A stretch of DNA of 17,899 bases from an uncultured Oscillospiraceae bacterium (GCA_910587135.1 CAJULF010000053.1:1-17899); one strand, 5' to 3'. Counted from the first letter of the stretch, positions 1-7,313 are shown. Notes: generated by a model from the letters alone, not told the origin. Numbers and translations: made by a program.

Positions 1-14
1 TAAAGATTTTTATT

Positions 15-39
15 CCACCGCTTCAAGCGGTGGTTTTTT
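15..39 (+). terminator. Intrinsic terminator of an upstream gene (first of two)
   Basis: A perfect stem, CCACCGC (15-21) with GCGGTGG (27-33), is closed by a TTCAA loop and followed directly by six T residues (34-39). This is a textbook rho-independent terminator on the + strand. The gene it ends lies before the window. Confidence 0.85.
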
Positions 40-58
40 GCGCTAAAGCTACAATTTA

Positions 59-87
59 AACCTGCGCAGAATCTGCGCAGGTTTTTT
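59..87 (+). terminator. Second tandem intrinsic terminator
   Basis: The stem AACCTGCGCAG (59-69) pairs with CTGCGCAGGTT (73-83) around a 3-nt loop, and the T run extends to 87. Together with the terminator at 15-39 it isolates the liv operon from upstream transcription. Its arms are unlike those of the first hairpin, so it is not a simple duplication. Confidence 0.85.
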
Positions 88-323
88 ATCGGAGACAAAT
101 CTTTACAAGCACTCCAGTTCCCTATGCAAGTTTTTAATAAATTTGTTGCAGAAGCGGTTTTTTTAGGTAGAAATTTGGACGTTTTTTATAAAAATTGCGT
201 GAAATCAGCAGAATTTTGAATTATCTATTGACAAGAAGGGAACAAAAGTATATAATAACCATATGCGGAATTGAATTAAATATATAAAAATCCTGCATAA
301 TTACTTTACGGAGGTTTTACTTT
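88..323 (+). promoter_or_regulatory. Promoter and leader of the liv operon
   Basis: A consensus housekeeping promoter is visible: TTGACA at 228-233, a 17-bp spacer, and TATAAT at 251-256. Transcription should start near 263, leaving a 5' leader of about 60 nt. The ribosome site GGAGG (310-314) sits 9 nt before the livK ATG. The 140 bp before the -35 box are AT-rich, with several T tracts and no ORF. I looked for a CodY-like operator near the -35 box, because CodY commonly controls branched-chain amino acid uptake in Firmicutes. I found only a half match (AATTTTGAATTAT, about 212-224), which I do not call. Confidence 0.8.
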
Positions 324-1520
324 ATGAAATTAAAGAAGATCATGGCGTCGATTCTCGCAGCTGCGGCAGCAATTACCTGCCTTACTGCCTGCAAGAGCGA
401 CGGTGACTCATCAGGAAATGACAGCGCGAATGACAGTAACTCCACGGCAAGCGGCAGTGTCCTCAGAATCGGCGGCAGCGGTCCCTTGACGGGCGACTAC
501 GCTCTTTACGGAAACGGTGTAAAGAACGGTGCTCAGCTGGCGATTGACGAGATCAATGCTGCCGGCGGCATCAACGGCTGCACTATTGAATTCAATATGC
601 AGGATGATGAAGCAGGCGAGGAGAAAGCTGTAAACGCTTACAACGTGCTTAAGGACTGGGATATGGATCTCTCCATCGGCACTGTTACCTCGGGCGCGTG
701 CATCGCGTTCGGCGCGGAGGCTGCTAAGGACAATATGTTCCTGCTGACCCCTTCTTCCACAGCGGTAGAGTGCATTTCCGCGGACAACGCTTTCCGCGTA
801 TGCTTCTCCGACCCGAACCAGGGTGTAGCTTCGGCTGACTACATCGCTGAGCAGAACCTGGCTACTAAGATCGCGGCAATTTACCAGTCAGACAATGCTT
901 ATTCCGCGGGTATCTTTGACAAGTTCAAGTCCGAGGCAAGTGCCAAGAGCCTGGAGATAGTTTCCGAGCAGTCCTTTACTTCCGACAATGCTACCGACTT
1001 CTCCGCTCAGATCCAGTCTATCAAGGACAGCGGCGCTGAACTTCTGTTCCTGCCGATCTATTACAGCGAGGCATCCCTCATTCTCCAGCAGGCTAAGAAT
1101 GCGGGTCTTGATATCAAGGTATTCGGCTGCGACGGTCTGGACGGTATTCTTAACATGAAGAACTTTGACATATCTCTCGCAGAAGGCGTTATGCTGCTGA
1201 CTCCTTTCGCTGCTGACGCTACCGACGAAGCTACCGTACACTTTGTAACCGAGTATACAGCTAAGTACGGCAATGAAACAATGAATCAGTTTGCCGCTGA
1301 CGCTTACGATGCTATCTACATCATCAAAGCAGCGGCAGAGCAGGCAGGCATTAATGCCGATATGTCCTCTTCGGAAATCTGTGACGCTCTTAAAAAGGCT
1401 ATGACGGAGATCACGGTTGACGGAGTAACAGGCACTTCCATCACATGGGCTGCCGACGGCGAGCCTTCCAAGGCTCCCAAGGCGGTTGTAATCAACGACG
1501 GAAGCTATAAGGCAATGTAA
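324..1520 (+). CDS. livK: Branched-chain amino acid ABC transporter, substrate-binding lipoprotein
   Basis: This 398-aa protein is the extracellular binding component that captures leucine, isoleucine or valine (or a related amino acid) and delivers it to LivHM. Residues 1-22 form a lipoprotein signal peptide with lipobox LTAC, so Cys23 would be lipidated and the protein anchored to the outer face of the membrane. A Ser/Asn/Gly/Asp-rich linker (about 24-45) precedes a type I periplasmic-binding fold starting RIGGSGPLTGDYALYG, with the family hallmarks GAQLAIDEINAAGGINGC and, further on, LLTPSST. Length is normal. The gene follows the strong promoter at 228-256 and a good ribosome site. Its codons are visibly biased (AAG, GAC, AAC, GCT) compared with the permease genes, fitting very high expression. 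The family assignment is firm; the precise amino acid is inferred from the liv gene order. Confidence 0.95.
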   Translation: MKLKKIMASILAAAAAITCLTACKSDGDSSGNDSANDSNSTASGSVLRIGGSGPLTGDYALYGNGVKNGAQLAIDEINAAGGINGCTIEFNMQDDEAGEEKAVNAYNVLKDWDMDLSIGTVTSGACIAFGAEAAKDNMFLLTPSSTAVECISADNAFRVCFSDPNQGVASADYIAEQNLATKIAAIYQSDNAYSAGIFDKFKSEASAKSLEIVSEQSFTSDNATDFSAQIQSIKDSGAELLFLPIYYSEASLILQQAKNAGLDIKVFGCDGLDGILNMKNFDISLAEGVMLLTPFAADATDEATVHFVTEYTAKYGNETMNQFAADAYDAIYIIKAAAEQAGINADMSSSEICDALKKAMTEITVDGVTGTSITWAADGEPSKAPKAVVINDGSYKAM

Positions 1521-1544
1521 AAAGTTTTTCGCGATAGTTATCGG

Positions 1545-1574
1545 TATGCCGTATAGAGAATTCTATACGGCATA
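1545..1574 (+). terminator. Hairpin after livK, probable partial terminator or 3' stabiliser
   Basis: TATGCCGTATAG (1545-1556) pairs perfectly with CTATACGGCATA (1563-1574) around the loop AGAATT. Only a short T stretch follows (TTT at 1575-1577), so read-through into livH is expected. It begins 24 nt after the livK stop codon. Confidence 0.6.
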
Positions 1575-1592
1575 TTTGGACTATACTGAAGT

Positions 1593-1638
1593 ACTGTTTG
1601 ATAACCTTCCAATATTATGTGGAAGGCTATCAAACAGT
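1593..1638 (+). promoter_or_regulatory. Long stem-loop between livK and livH
   Basis: ACTGTTTGATA (1593-1603) pairs with TATCAAACAGT (1628-1638), and CCTTCC (1605-1610) with GGAAGG (1621-1626). This gives 17 base pairs with a single A/C mismatch and a 10-nt AT-rich loop. No T tract follows, so it is unlikely to be a terminator. It ends 26 nt before the livH start, just ahead of the ribosome site. The likely role is RNA stability or a processing point that lets livK outnumber livHMGF. Confidence 0.6.
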
Positions 1639-1664
1639 CCTATTATAAAACAGGAGGAAGTTAC

Positions 1665-2546
1665 ATGAGTTTTTTGAGTTATCTGGTTTCGGGCATAAGT
1701 CTGGGCAGCATATACGCTCTGATAGCGCTCGGATATACCATGGTCTACGGCATTGCCAAAATGCTGAATTTTGCCCATGGAGATGTTATTATGGTGGGCG
1801 CATACGCGATATACACCATATGTATCACATGGGGACTTCCTCCGTATGTCGGCGTTTGCGGGTCGATAGTTGTCTGTGCGGTGCTGGGCGTGGTAATTGA
1901 AAAGGTGGCATATAAGCCGCTTCGCAAAGCGTCCTCGCTGGCGGTGCTCATTACGGCGATAGGCGTGAGCTACCTGCTTCAGAACTCGGCGCTTCTGATT
2001 TTCAAGTCCGACACAAAGAGCTTTACCTCGGTGGTAAATATTCCCGCTATCGACCTGTTTGACAATCAGCTTCATATACAGGGTGAAACGATTGCGACGA
2101 TAGTTGTTTCGGTCATTATAATGGTGGCTTTGAACCTATTCATAAACAAGACCAAGCCGGGGCGCGCAATGCTGGCGGTTTCCGAGGATAAGGGAGCGGC
2201 GCAGCTTATGGGTATAAACGTAAATTCCACCATTTCGCTTACTTTTCTTATCGGTTCGGCGTTGGCGGCGGTCGCCGGAGCGCTGCTTTGTTCATCTTAC
2301 CCCGCGCTATCTCCCACTACCGGAGCTATGCCCGGTATCAAGGCGTTTACCGCGGCGGTTTTCGGCGGAATAGGCTCTATACCGGGCGCTATGGTCGGCG
2401 GCATATTGCTGGGGGTCATCGAGAATTTAAGCAAGGGATATATCTCAACCCAATTCTCCGACGCGATAGTTTTCGGAGTGCTGATAATAATTCTTCTGTT
2501 CAAGCCGACAGGTCTGCTCGGCAAGAAGATCAACGAGAAAGTCTGA
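1665..2546 (+). CDS. livH: Branched-chain amino acid ABC transporter, permease LivH
   Basis: This 293-aa polytopic membrane protein is one of the two permease subunits forming the transport channel. The start is the ATG at 1665, preceded by AGGAGGA (1652-1658). An in-frame ATG at 1617 would begin inside the loop of the intergenic hairpin and lacks a ribosome site. The sequence opens with the family signature GISLGSIYALIALGYTMVYG and carries MLNFAHGD, then KAVSEDK-like and LMGINVN elements (cytoplasmic loop that couples to the ATPases), and GGIGSIPGAMVGG near the C-terminus. Several hydrophobic segments span the whole length. It is followed 11 nt later by livM. Assignment to the LivH family is secure; substrate specificity is inferred from the operon. 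Confidence 0.95.
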   Translation: MSFLSYLVSGISLGSIYALIALGYTMVYGIAKMLNFAHGDVIMVGAYAIYTICITWGLPPYVGVCGSIVVCAVLGVVIEKVAYKPLRKASSLAVLITAIGVSYLLQNSALLIFKSDTKSFTSVVNIPAIDLFDNQLHIQGETIATIVVSVIIMVALNLFINKTKPGRAMLAVSEDKGAAQLMGINVNSTISLTFLIGSALAAVAGALLCSSYPALSPTTGAMPGIKAFTAAVFGGIGSIPGAMVGGILLGVIENLSKGYISTQFSDAIVFGVLIIILLFKPTGLLGKKINEKV

Positions 2547-2557
2547 GGTGATAGTAA

Positions 2558-3640
2558 ATGCAAAAAGGAAAAAAGGCGCTCAAGCCGACCACCAAAAGCA
2601 ATCTCATCACCTACGGAATGTTGATCGCGGCATTTATCGTCGTGTCGATAATCTGTGCAACAAACGATAAAATGTACCAGTTCAAGGGCATGCTGGTGCC
2701 GCTTTGCATATATTCCATCATGGCGGTATCGCTTAATCTTGTGGTAGGTATTCTGGGTGATCTCTCACTGGGACACGCGGGATTTATGTGCATAGGCGCA
2801 TATGTGGGAGCGTTTTTCTCGGTGCTGCTTAAGGATAATATCCCGCTTGACTGGCTGCGGTTCGTTATCTCCCTTGTTCTGGGAGGAGTTACCGCGGGAA
2901 TTTTCGGATTTCTGATAGGAATACCCGTCCTGCGATTGCGGGGAGATTATCTTGCGATAGTCACGCTCGCGTTTGGTGAAATAATAAAGAATATCGTCAA
3001 TCTGCTATATGTGGGAGTTGACGGAAGCGGGCTGCACGTTTCCATCAAAAGCGCCTCCGACCTCAATTTGGCGGAGGACGGCACAGTCATCGTAAAGGGC
3101 GCGCTGGGAATAACGGGTACGCCCAACGATTCAAACTTCACCGTTGGCTTTGTGTTGCTGCTGATAACGGTCTTCGTTTCTCTTAACCTTATAAATTCCC
3201 GCACGGGGCGCGCCGTAAAATCCATACGCGATAACCGCATAGCCGCGGAAACCGTCGGTATAAGCGTGACCCGCTATAAGCTGATAGTATTCATGATATC
3301 GGCGTTTTTCGCGGGTGTCGCGGGAGTGCTTTATTCCCACAACCTATCCTCGCTGAATACCTCTATTTTCGGATACAACACTTCAATATTGGTGCTGGTG
3401 TACGTCGTGCTGGGAGGAATCGGCAGCACGCGCGGCTCGATAATAGCGGCAGTGATACTTTACGCGCTGCCCGAAATGCTGCGTGATCTCAGGGATTATC
3501 GTATGCTTATCTATGCGGTGGTGCTGATATTGCTGATGATAGTCAACAATAACGAGAAATTCAACCTGTTCAAGGAAAAAATTTCAATAACAAGATTTAT
3601 ACAAAACCGCCGCAACGGTATGAAAGGAGCGAAGTCCTGA
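2558..3640 (+). CDS. livM: Branched-chain amino acid ABC transporter, permease LivM
   Basis: This 360-aa polytopic membrane protein is the second permease subunit. A strong ribosome site, GAGGTGAT (2545-2552), overlaps the livH stop codon and lies 5 nt before the ATG. After a short basic N-terminus (about 15 residues) there are multiple membrane spans. Family hallmarks are LGDLSLGHAGFMCIGAY (about 65-80), IPVLRLRGDYLAIVTLAFGE, and SIRDNRIAAETVGI in the cytoplasmic coupling loop. The near-C-terminal segment VVLGGIGSTRGSI matches the LivH/LivM permease repeat. The stop codon overlaps the livG start by one base (TGATG), which implies translational coupling. The C-terminus ends in a basic tail after the last span. 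Confidence 0.95.
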   Translation: MQKGKKALKPTTKSNLITYGMLIAAFIVVSIICATNDKMYQFKGMLVPLCIYSIMAVSLNLVVGILGDLSLGHAGFMCIGAYVGAFFSVLLKDNIPLDWLRFVISLVLGGVTAGIFGFLIGIPVLRLRGDYLAIVTLAFGEIIKNIVNLLYVGVDGSGLHVSIKSASDLNLAEDGTVIVKGALGITGTPNDSNFTVGFVLLLITVFVSLNLINSRTGRAVKSIRDNRIAAETVGISVTRYKLIVFMISAFFAGVAGVLYSHNLSSLNTSIFGYNTSILVLVYVVLGGIGSTRGSIIAAVILYALPEMLRDLRDYRMLIYAVVLILLMIVNNNEKFNLFKEKISITRFIQNRRNGMKGAKS

Positions 3641-4398
3641 TGGCACTGCTGGAAACAAAAAATCTCGGCATTCAGTTCGGCGGGCTTCGCGCCGTTGACG
3701 GGCTTGACCTGAAAATTGAAAATGGGCAGCTTTACGGTCTTATAGGTCCGAACGGAGCGGGAAAAACTACCGTGTTCAATATGCTCACGGGAGTTTACAA
3801 GCCCACCTTTGGCAATATTCTGCTGGACGGTCACAGCATAGTCGGCAAAAACCAGATAGATATCAACAAATCGGGGATTGCAAGAACTTTCCAGAATATC
3901 CGCCTGTTTTCACAGATGTCGGTGCTGGATAACGTAAAGGTCGGACTGCACAATATCATCACATACAGCACCTTTGAGGGGGTATTCCGCTTGCCCTCCT
4001 ACTTTAAAAAGGAAAAGCTGATGGACGAAAAGGCGATGTCGCTTTTAAAGGTGTTCGATTTGCAGGACGAGGCGGATTTCCTCGCATCAAACCTGCCCTA
4101 CGGCAAGCAGAGAAAGCTGGAGATAGCGCGTGCGCTGGCAACCAATCCCAAGCTGCTGCTGCTTGACGAGCCCGCGGCGGGAATGAATCCGAACGAAACC
4201 GCGGAGCTGATGGAAACCATACGCTTTATCCGTGAGGAATTTTCGGTGACTATCCTGCTGATAGAGCACGATATGCGGCTTGTTTCGGGAATATGCGAAC
4301 AGCTGACGGTGCTTAATTTCGGCAAGGTGTTGGCTCAGGGAAACACCTCCGAGGTGCTCAGCGACCCCGAGGTCGTTCGGGCGTATCTCGGCGAATAG
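3640..4398 (+). CDS. livG: Branched-chain amino acid ABC transporter, ATPase LivG
   Basis: This 252-aa cytoplasmic ATP-binding subunit powers the transporter together with LivF. Walker A is GPNGAGKT (36-43), the Q-loop region is RTFQNIRLF (82-90), the signature is LPYGKQRKLEIARAL in place of canonical LSGGQ (about 152-166), Walker B is LLLLDEP (172-178), and the switch histidine is His210. The LPYGKQRK form of the signature is normal for LivG rather than a defect. The ribosome site AAAGGAG (3623-3629) lies inside livM. The C-terminal SDPEVVRAYLGE tail is typical of the family. Confidence 0.95.
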   Translation: MALLETKNLGIQFGGLRAVDGLDLKIENGQLYGLIGPNGAGKTTVFNMLTGVYKPTFGNILLDGHSIVGKNQIDINKSGIARTFQNIRLFSQMSVLDNVKVGLHNIITYSTFEGVFRLPSYFKKEKLMDEKAMSLLKVFDLQDEADFLASNLPYGKQRKLEIARALATNPKLLLLDEPAAGMNPNETAELMETIRFIREEFSVTILLIEHDMRLVSGICEQLTVLNFGKVLAQGNTSEVLSDPEVVRAYLGE

Positions 4399-4410
4399 GG
4401 GGGAGCTTAT

Positions 4411-5121
4411 ATGGCAATGCTTGAGATAAAGGATTTAGAGGTATATTACGGAGTTATCTGCGCTATAAAGGGAATATCCTTTGAGGTTAATCAGGGAGAA
4501 GTAATCGCGCTGATAGGCGCGAACGGCGCGGGAAAGACCACCATTCTTCACACCATAACCGGACTTATCCCCGCAAAAAGCGGTTCGATAATGTTTGAGG
4601 GGACGGATCTGCTGAAAACCCCTCCCCATAAAATCGTATCCATGGGTATGGCGCACGTGCCCGAGGGACGCCGCGTCTTCCAGAACCTCAGCGTGCTGGA
4701 AAATCTGAAGCTGGGTGCGTACACCCGCAAGGACAAGGCGGAGATAGCGGATTCGCTGAAAATGATATACGAGCGTTTCCCGCGGCTTGAAGAGCGCAAA
4801 AATCAGGTAGCGGGGACGCTGTCGGGCGGTGAGCAACAAATGCTTGCCATGGGCAGAGCGCTGATGAGCAAACCGCGCATTATCCTCATGGACGAGCCGT
4901 CAATGGGGCTTTCGCCGCTGCTCGTATCGGAAATATTCGATATTATAAGAGTTATCAGCGAGAGCGGCACTACCGTTCTGCTTGTAGAGCAGAACGCGAA
5001 AAAGGCGCTGTCCATCGCGGACAGAGCCTATGTTTTGGAAACGGGCAGCGTCAAGCTCTCGGGGAAAGCCTCGGAGCTGATAAACGACGAATCGGTAAGA
5101 AAGGCGTATCTGGGCGAATAA
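4411..5121 (+). CDS. livF: Branched-chain amino acid ABC transporter, ATPase LivF
   Basis: This 236-aa second ATP-binding subunit pairs with LivG. Walker A is GANGAGKT (36-43), the LivF-specific stretch EGRRVFQNLSVLENL spans about 85-99, the signature LSGGEQQ is at 137-143, and Walker B with D-loop LMDEPSMGLSP is at about 159-169. The ending ESVRKAYLGE parallels that of LivG. A G-rich ribosome site (GGGGAG, ending 4405) precedes the ATG by 5 nt. A second in-frame ATG two codons later is possible. It completes a full five-gene liv set, so the transporter should be functional. Confidence 0.95.
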   Translation: MAMLEIKDLEVYYGVICAIKGISFEVNQGEVIALIGANGAGKTTILHTITGLIPAKSGSIMFEGTDLLKTPPHKIVSMGMAHVPEGRRVFQNLSVLENLKLGAYTRKDKAEIADSLKMIYERFPRLEERKNQVAGTLSGGEQQMLAMGRALMSKPRIILMDEPSMGLSPLLVSEIFDIIRVISESGTTVLLVEQNAKKALSIADRAYVLETGSVKLSGKASELINDESVRKAYLGE

Positions 5122-5150
5122 ACGCCGTAAAAAGGTAAGGGGGTCATATT

Positions 5151-5783
5151 ATGAGCGAAAAAAAGTATGTTATTACCATTGCGCGCGGCTACGGCAGCGG
5201 CGGCAGGACAACCGGGAAAATTCTGTCCGAGGAGTTGGGAATACCTTTTTACGACAGGGAGCTTTTTTATATGGCTTCGGAGGAGAGCGGGATAAATCTG
5301 GAGCTTTTCGGGAAGCTGGACGAAAAGGTGAACAAGGGCATTTTCAACCCCATCACGAAAAAATATACCGGCAAACTGATACCTCCCGAAAGCAGCGATT
5401 TTGTATCGGACGAAAATCTGTTCAACTATCAGGCGAAGATAATCAAGGAGCTTGCTGAAAAGGAGTCCTGCATTATTGTGGGACGCTGTGCCGATTACGT
5501 TTTAAAGGACAGAGAAAATGTGGTGCGCGTGTTCGTATGGGCGCCCATGGACAACTGCATTAAAAACGTCATGGCGCTTGAGCCGCTCAATGAAAAGGAA
5601 GCTGAGCGCGAGATAAAGAAGATAGACCGTTACAGACGCGAATATTACCGCTATTATACCGGAAAGGAGTGGGACGACTACACCAATTACGAGTTGTGCC
5701 TTAACAGCGCACTGTTGGGCTTTGAAAAGTGTGCGGAGTGCATAAAGTCCTTTGTGGAGATAAAGCTGGATATAAAGCTGTAA
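5151..5783 (+). CDS. Cytidylate kinase-like family protein
   Basis: This 210-aa cytoplasmic protein resembles the cytidylate kinase-like family (Cytidylate_kin2 type), which has a kinase fold of the P-loop class but an unusual phosphate-binding loop. The N-terminal motif ITIARGYGSGGRTTG (9-22) replaces the usual GxxGxGKS/T. It is followed by ILSEELGIPFYDRELFYMASEESG, where the LGIPFYDRE element is typical of the family. A second conserved stretch, SCIIVGRCADYVL (106-118), matches the family core, and the C-terminal part is rich in basic and aromatic residues (KKIDRYRREYYRYYTG) like a lid region. The gene starts 29 nt after livF with ribosome site AAGGGGG and has no visible promoter of its own, so it is probably the last cistron of the liv operon. 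The biochemical substrate of this family is not established to my knowledge; the name reflects fold similarity only. Confidence 0.85.
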   Translation: MSEKKYVITIARGYGSGGRTTGKILSEELGIPFYDRELFYMASEESGINLELFGKLDEKVNKGIFNPITKKYTGKLIPPESSDFVSDENLFNYQAKIIKELAEKESCIIVGRCADYVLKDRENVVRVFVWAPMDNCIKNVMALEPLNEKEAEREIKKIDRYRREYYRYYTGKEWDDYTNYELCLNSALLGFEKCAECIKSFVEIKLDIKL

Positions 5784-6048
5784 ATAGGCGCTGTGATAAG
5801 GACAGATGTTAACCCTGACACCGCATGGGGCATTCATTTTCCCGTTAAGATCGCGTTTGCAGGTATGGCGGCACAATATCGAACAACTCGGCTTTATACA
5901 AGTTGATAAAGCGCCATTCCCCCACCGCAGACGGGTGTCATAAGGGAACGACGGTCATAATACTGTGGTTTGAAGTATACCATGATGCGGAGTTTTGTAC
6001 CCGACAGCGGTGCTCAAAGTTTGTAAAACTGCGTAAGGGAGGTCGCTT
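5784..6048 (+). other. Non-coding interval with several inverted repeats
   Basis: These 265 bases contain no convincing ORF. Visible pairings include GGCGCT (5787-5792) with AGCGCC (5910-5915), GCTTTAT (5891-5897) with ATAAAGC (5906-5912, partly competing), and TTCCC (5918-5922) with GGGAA (5944-5948). A motif at 5969-5999 recurs before pssA (see separate entry). I see no terminator with a T tract after the kinase-like gene. The interval ends with the ribosome site AAGGGAGG of the next gene. It may be an RNA leader or the remains of a lost gene; the sequence does not decide. Confidence 0.45.
5969..5999 (+). promoter_or_regulatory. Shared upstream motif, copy 1
   Basis: TTTGAAG is followed by TATACCATGATG (5976-5987) and then CGGAGTTTTGTA, ending 49 nt before the start of the small membrane protein gene. 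A related string occurs at 7982-8010, ending 42 nt before pssA: TTTGA, the identical TATACCATGATG, and a 3' flank with 8 of 12 matches. The similar position suggests a common regulatory site or promoter-proximal element. Confidence 0.35.
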
Positions 6049-6288
6049 ATGATCAATAAGAAAAAAGTCAGTATTGTCATTGCCGTCGTGCTTGCGGTCA
6101 TATTGCTTGTTCCGATACCCTTGTTTTACAAGGACGGCGGCACTGTCGAATACAAAGCTCTGGTGTATAGCGTTACCTTACTGCATTCCATTGCTGAGAA
6201 GAACGTTCCCGGATATAATGTCGGAACGGTAGTTGAAATATTGGGTTTTACGGTCCATAACGATGTGGAGTTTGTCCCCGACGAGTAA
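6049..6288 (+). CDS. Small membrane-anchored protein of unknown function
   Basis: This 79-aa protein has a basic N-terminus (MINKKK), one hydrophobic segment (about 8-27) and an extracytoplasmic domain of about 50 residues starting YKDGGTVEYKALVYSV. The DGGTVEYKAL stretch resembles short hypothetical proteins I recall from clostridia, in which a similar string precedes a longer C-terminal part. If so, this is a short form. No function is known to me. The ribosome site AAGGGAGG lies 8 nt before the ATG and is very strong, which argues for a real gene. It precedes dgkA by 83 nt on the same strand and may share its transcript. It has no lipobox, and the signal-anchor reading is an inference. Confidence 0.65.
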   Translation: MINKKKVSIVIAVVLAVILLVPIPLFYKDGGTVEYKALVYSVTLLHSIAEKNVPGYNVGTVVEILGFTVHNDVEFVPDE

Positions 6289-6371
6289 GGACGGGTGTTT
6301 TATAGCAGCCGCTCATGCGAGAGTTGGCGTATTGCCGCAATGAATTGAGAGGGGAGCGCGTTTACCGTAAT

Positions 6372-6725
6372 ATGAAAAACAAGAATTTTCTGCAAAGCGT
6401 TAAATGCGCGTTAAGAGGGCTGGCAAGCGGATTTTGTGCGGAAAGAAACTTTAAGATATACATATGTATCGCATTGGTATTTCTGGCGCTTAATATTCTT
6501 ACCTCGTCGGGCTTGTACGATTATATTATCCTGCTTATCCTCACCTGCGGAGTTTTTTCGGCGGAATATTTCAACACCGCCGCGGAGCGGCTCTGCGACA
6601 GGCTATGCCCCGATGAGGATGAAAACGTGAAATTTATCAAGGACGTTGCCGCGGGCGCGGTGCTGGCGATGGGTATCGCGTTTTTCGGCGCCGAGGGAGC
6701 GATCCTTATTTCAAACATATGCTGA
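6372..6725 (+). CDS. dgkA: Diacylglycerol kinase / undecaprenol kinase (DgkA family)
   Basis: This 117-aa trimeric-type integral membrane kinase phosphorylates a lipid alcohol at the membrane surface with ATP. In Gram-positive relatives the substrate is usually undecaprenol, though diacylglycerol is also used. Visible signatures are CALRGLASGF and AERNFKIY at the N-terminus, three hydrophobic spans (about 29-45, 48-64, 93-113), and the active-site segment AEYFNTAAERLCD with Glu65, Asn68 and Glu72. Lys90-Asp91 lie in the KDVAAGAVL motif. The 25-residue offset between Glu65 and Lys90 matches the family. I prefer the ATG at 6372 because the protein then begins at the conserved basic helix. An upstream in-frame ATG at 6315 would add 19 atypical residues. 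The purine-rich site GAGAGGGGAG (6347-6356) is 15 nt away, so the start is somewhat uncertain. It overlaps the next gene by 7 nt. Confidence 0.88.
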   Translation: MKNKNFLQSVKCALRGLASGFCAERNFKIYICIALVFLALNILTSSGLYDYIILLILTCGVFSAEYFNTAAERLCDRLCPDEDENVKFIKDVAAGAVLAMGIAFFGAEGAILISNIC

Positions 6726-7294
6726 TACTTAAAATGTATATCACAATTATTCCCGTAATTCTTGCGGGAATAATGAATATGCTGTTTGTGAAAACACGTC
6801 TTTATTCGCAGATAAACCGCCCCATGGACGGCGGGAAAACTTTGCGCGACGGCAAGCGCCTTTTTGGCGACAATAAAACATGGGCGGGTTTTTTCGGAAT
6901 GGTGCTGTCGAGCGCACTGGCACAGCTTCTTTGGGGATTTGTGTGCCTGGGCTTTCCCGATATGTGCTTTATCTATTATCGGTGCGGCAACACGCCGCTG
7001 TTTAATCTTGCCGCGGGGGCGGCTATGGGGCTGGCATATGTATTATTCGAGCTGCCAAACAGCTTTGTAAAACGCAGACTGGATATTCCGAGCGGAAAAA
7101 CGGTACGCGGGATAAAGGGCTGCGTTTTCTTTATTGTCGATCAGGTGGATTCACTGTTCGGAGTGGGGCTTGTTTACGCGGCGCTGTATCCCATGCCGCT
7201 TTGGCAGTATTTTTTGTATATACTGCTGGGTGCGGCGACGCATATCGCGGTAAACTCGCTTCTCTACGCCACAAGAATACGCAGAAATCTATAA
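6719..7294 (+). CDS. CarS-like CDP-lipid synthase (CDP-archaeol synthase / DUF46 family)
   Basis: This 191-aa integral membrane protein resembles CarS, the archaeal enzyme that transfers CMP from CTP to an unsaturated archaeal phosphatidate. It belongs to the same CTP-transferase superfamily as bacterial CdsA. Motifs visible: MDGGKTLRDGKRLFGDNKTW (36-55; Asp37-Gly-Gly and Gly50-Asp-Asn-Lys-Thr), then FVKRRLDIPSGK (116-127), and VDQVDSLFG (140-148; Asp141, Asp144), matching the family pattern of KRR, then Gly-rich basic loop, then DQxD. About five membrane spans are expected. It overlaps dgkA by 7 nt, so kinase and cytidylyltransferase are translationally coupled, as expected if the kinase product is the substrate. 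Family membership is well supported. Whether the lipid is diacyl, alkyl or prenyl cannot be told. Bacterial members of this family are largely uncharacterised. Confidence 0.8.
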   Translation: MLILKMYITIIPVILAGIMNMLFVKTRLYSQINRPMDGGKTLRDGKRLFGDNKTWAGFFGMVLSSALAQLLWGFVCLGFPDMCFIYYRCGNTPLFNLAAGAAMGLAYVLFELPNSFVKRRLDIPSGKTVRGIKGCVFFIVDQVDSLFGVGLVYAALYPMPLWQYFLYILLGAATHIAVNSLLYATRIRRNL

Positions 7295-7313
7295 AGTGAG
7301 CATTACAAGCTTG

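Noticed and set aside
212..226. CodY-like operator at the liv promoter
   Set aside because: Only the AATTTT half matches; the second half of the palindrome is missing.
4090..4140. LivG signature LPYGKQ instead of LSGGQ as a damaged ATPase
   Set aside because: This form is normal for LivG proteins.
5793..5908. Possible short + strand ORF starting GTG in the 5784-6048 gap
   Set aside because: It would encode about 37 residues without similarity or a convincing ribosome site, and is indistinguishable from chance.
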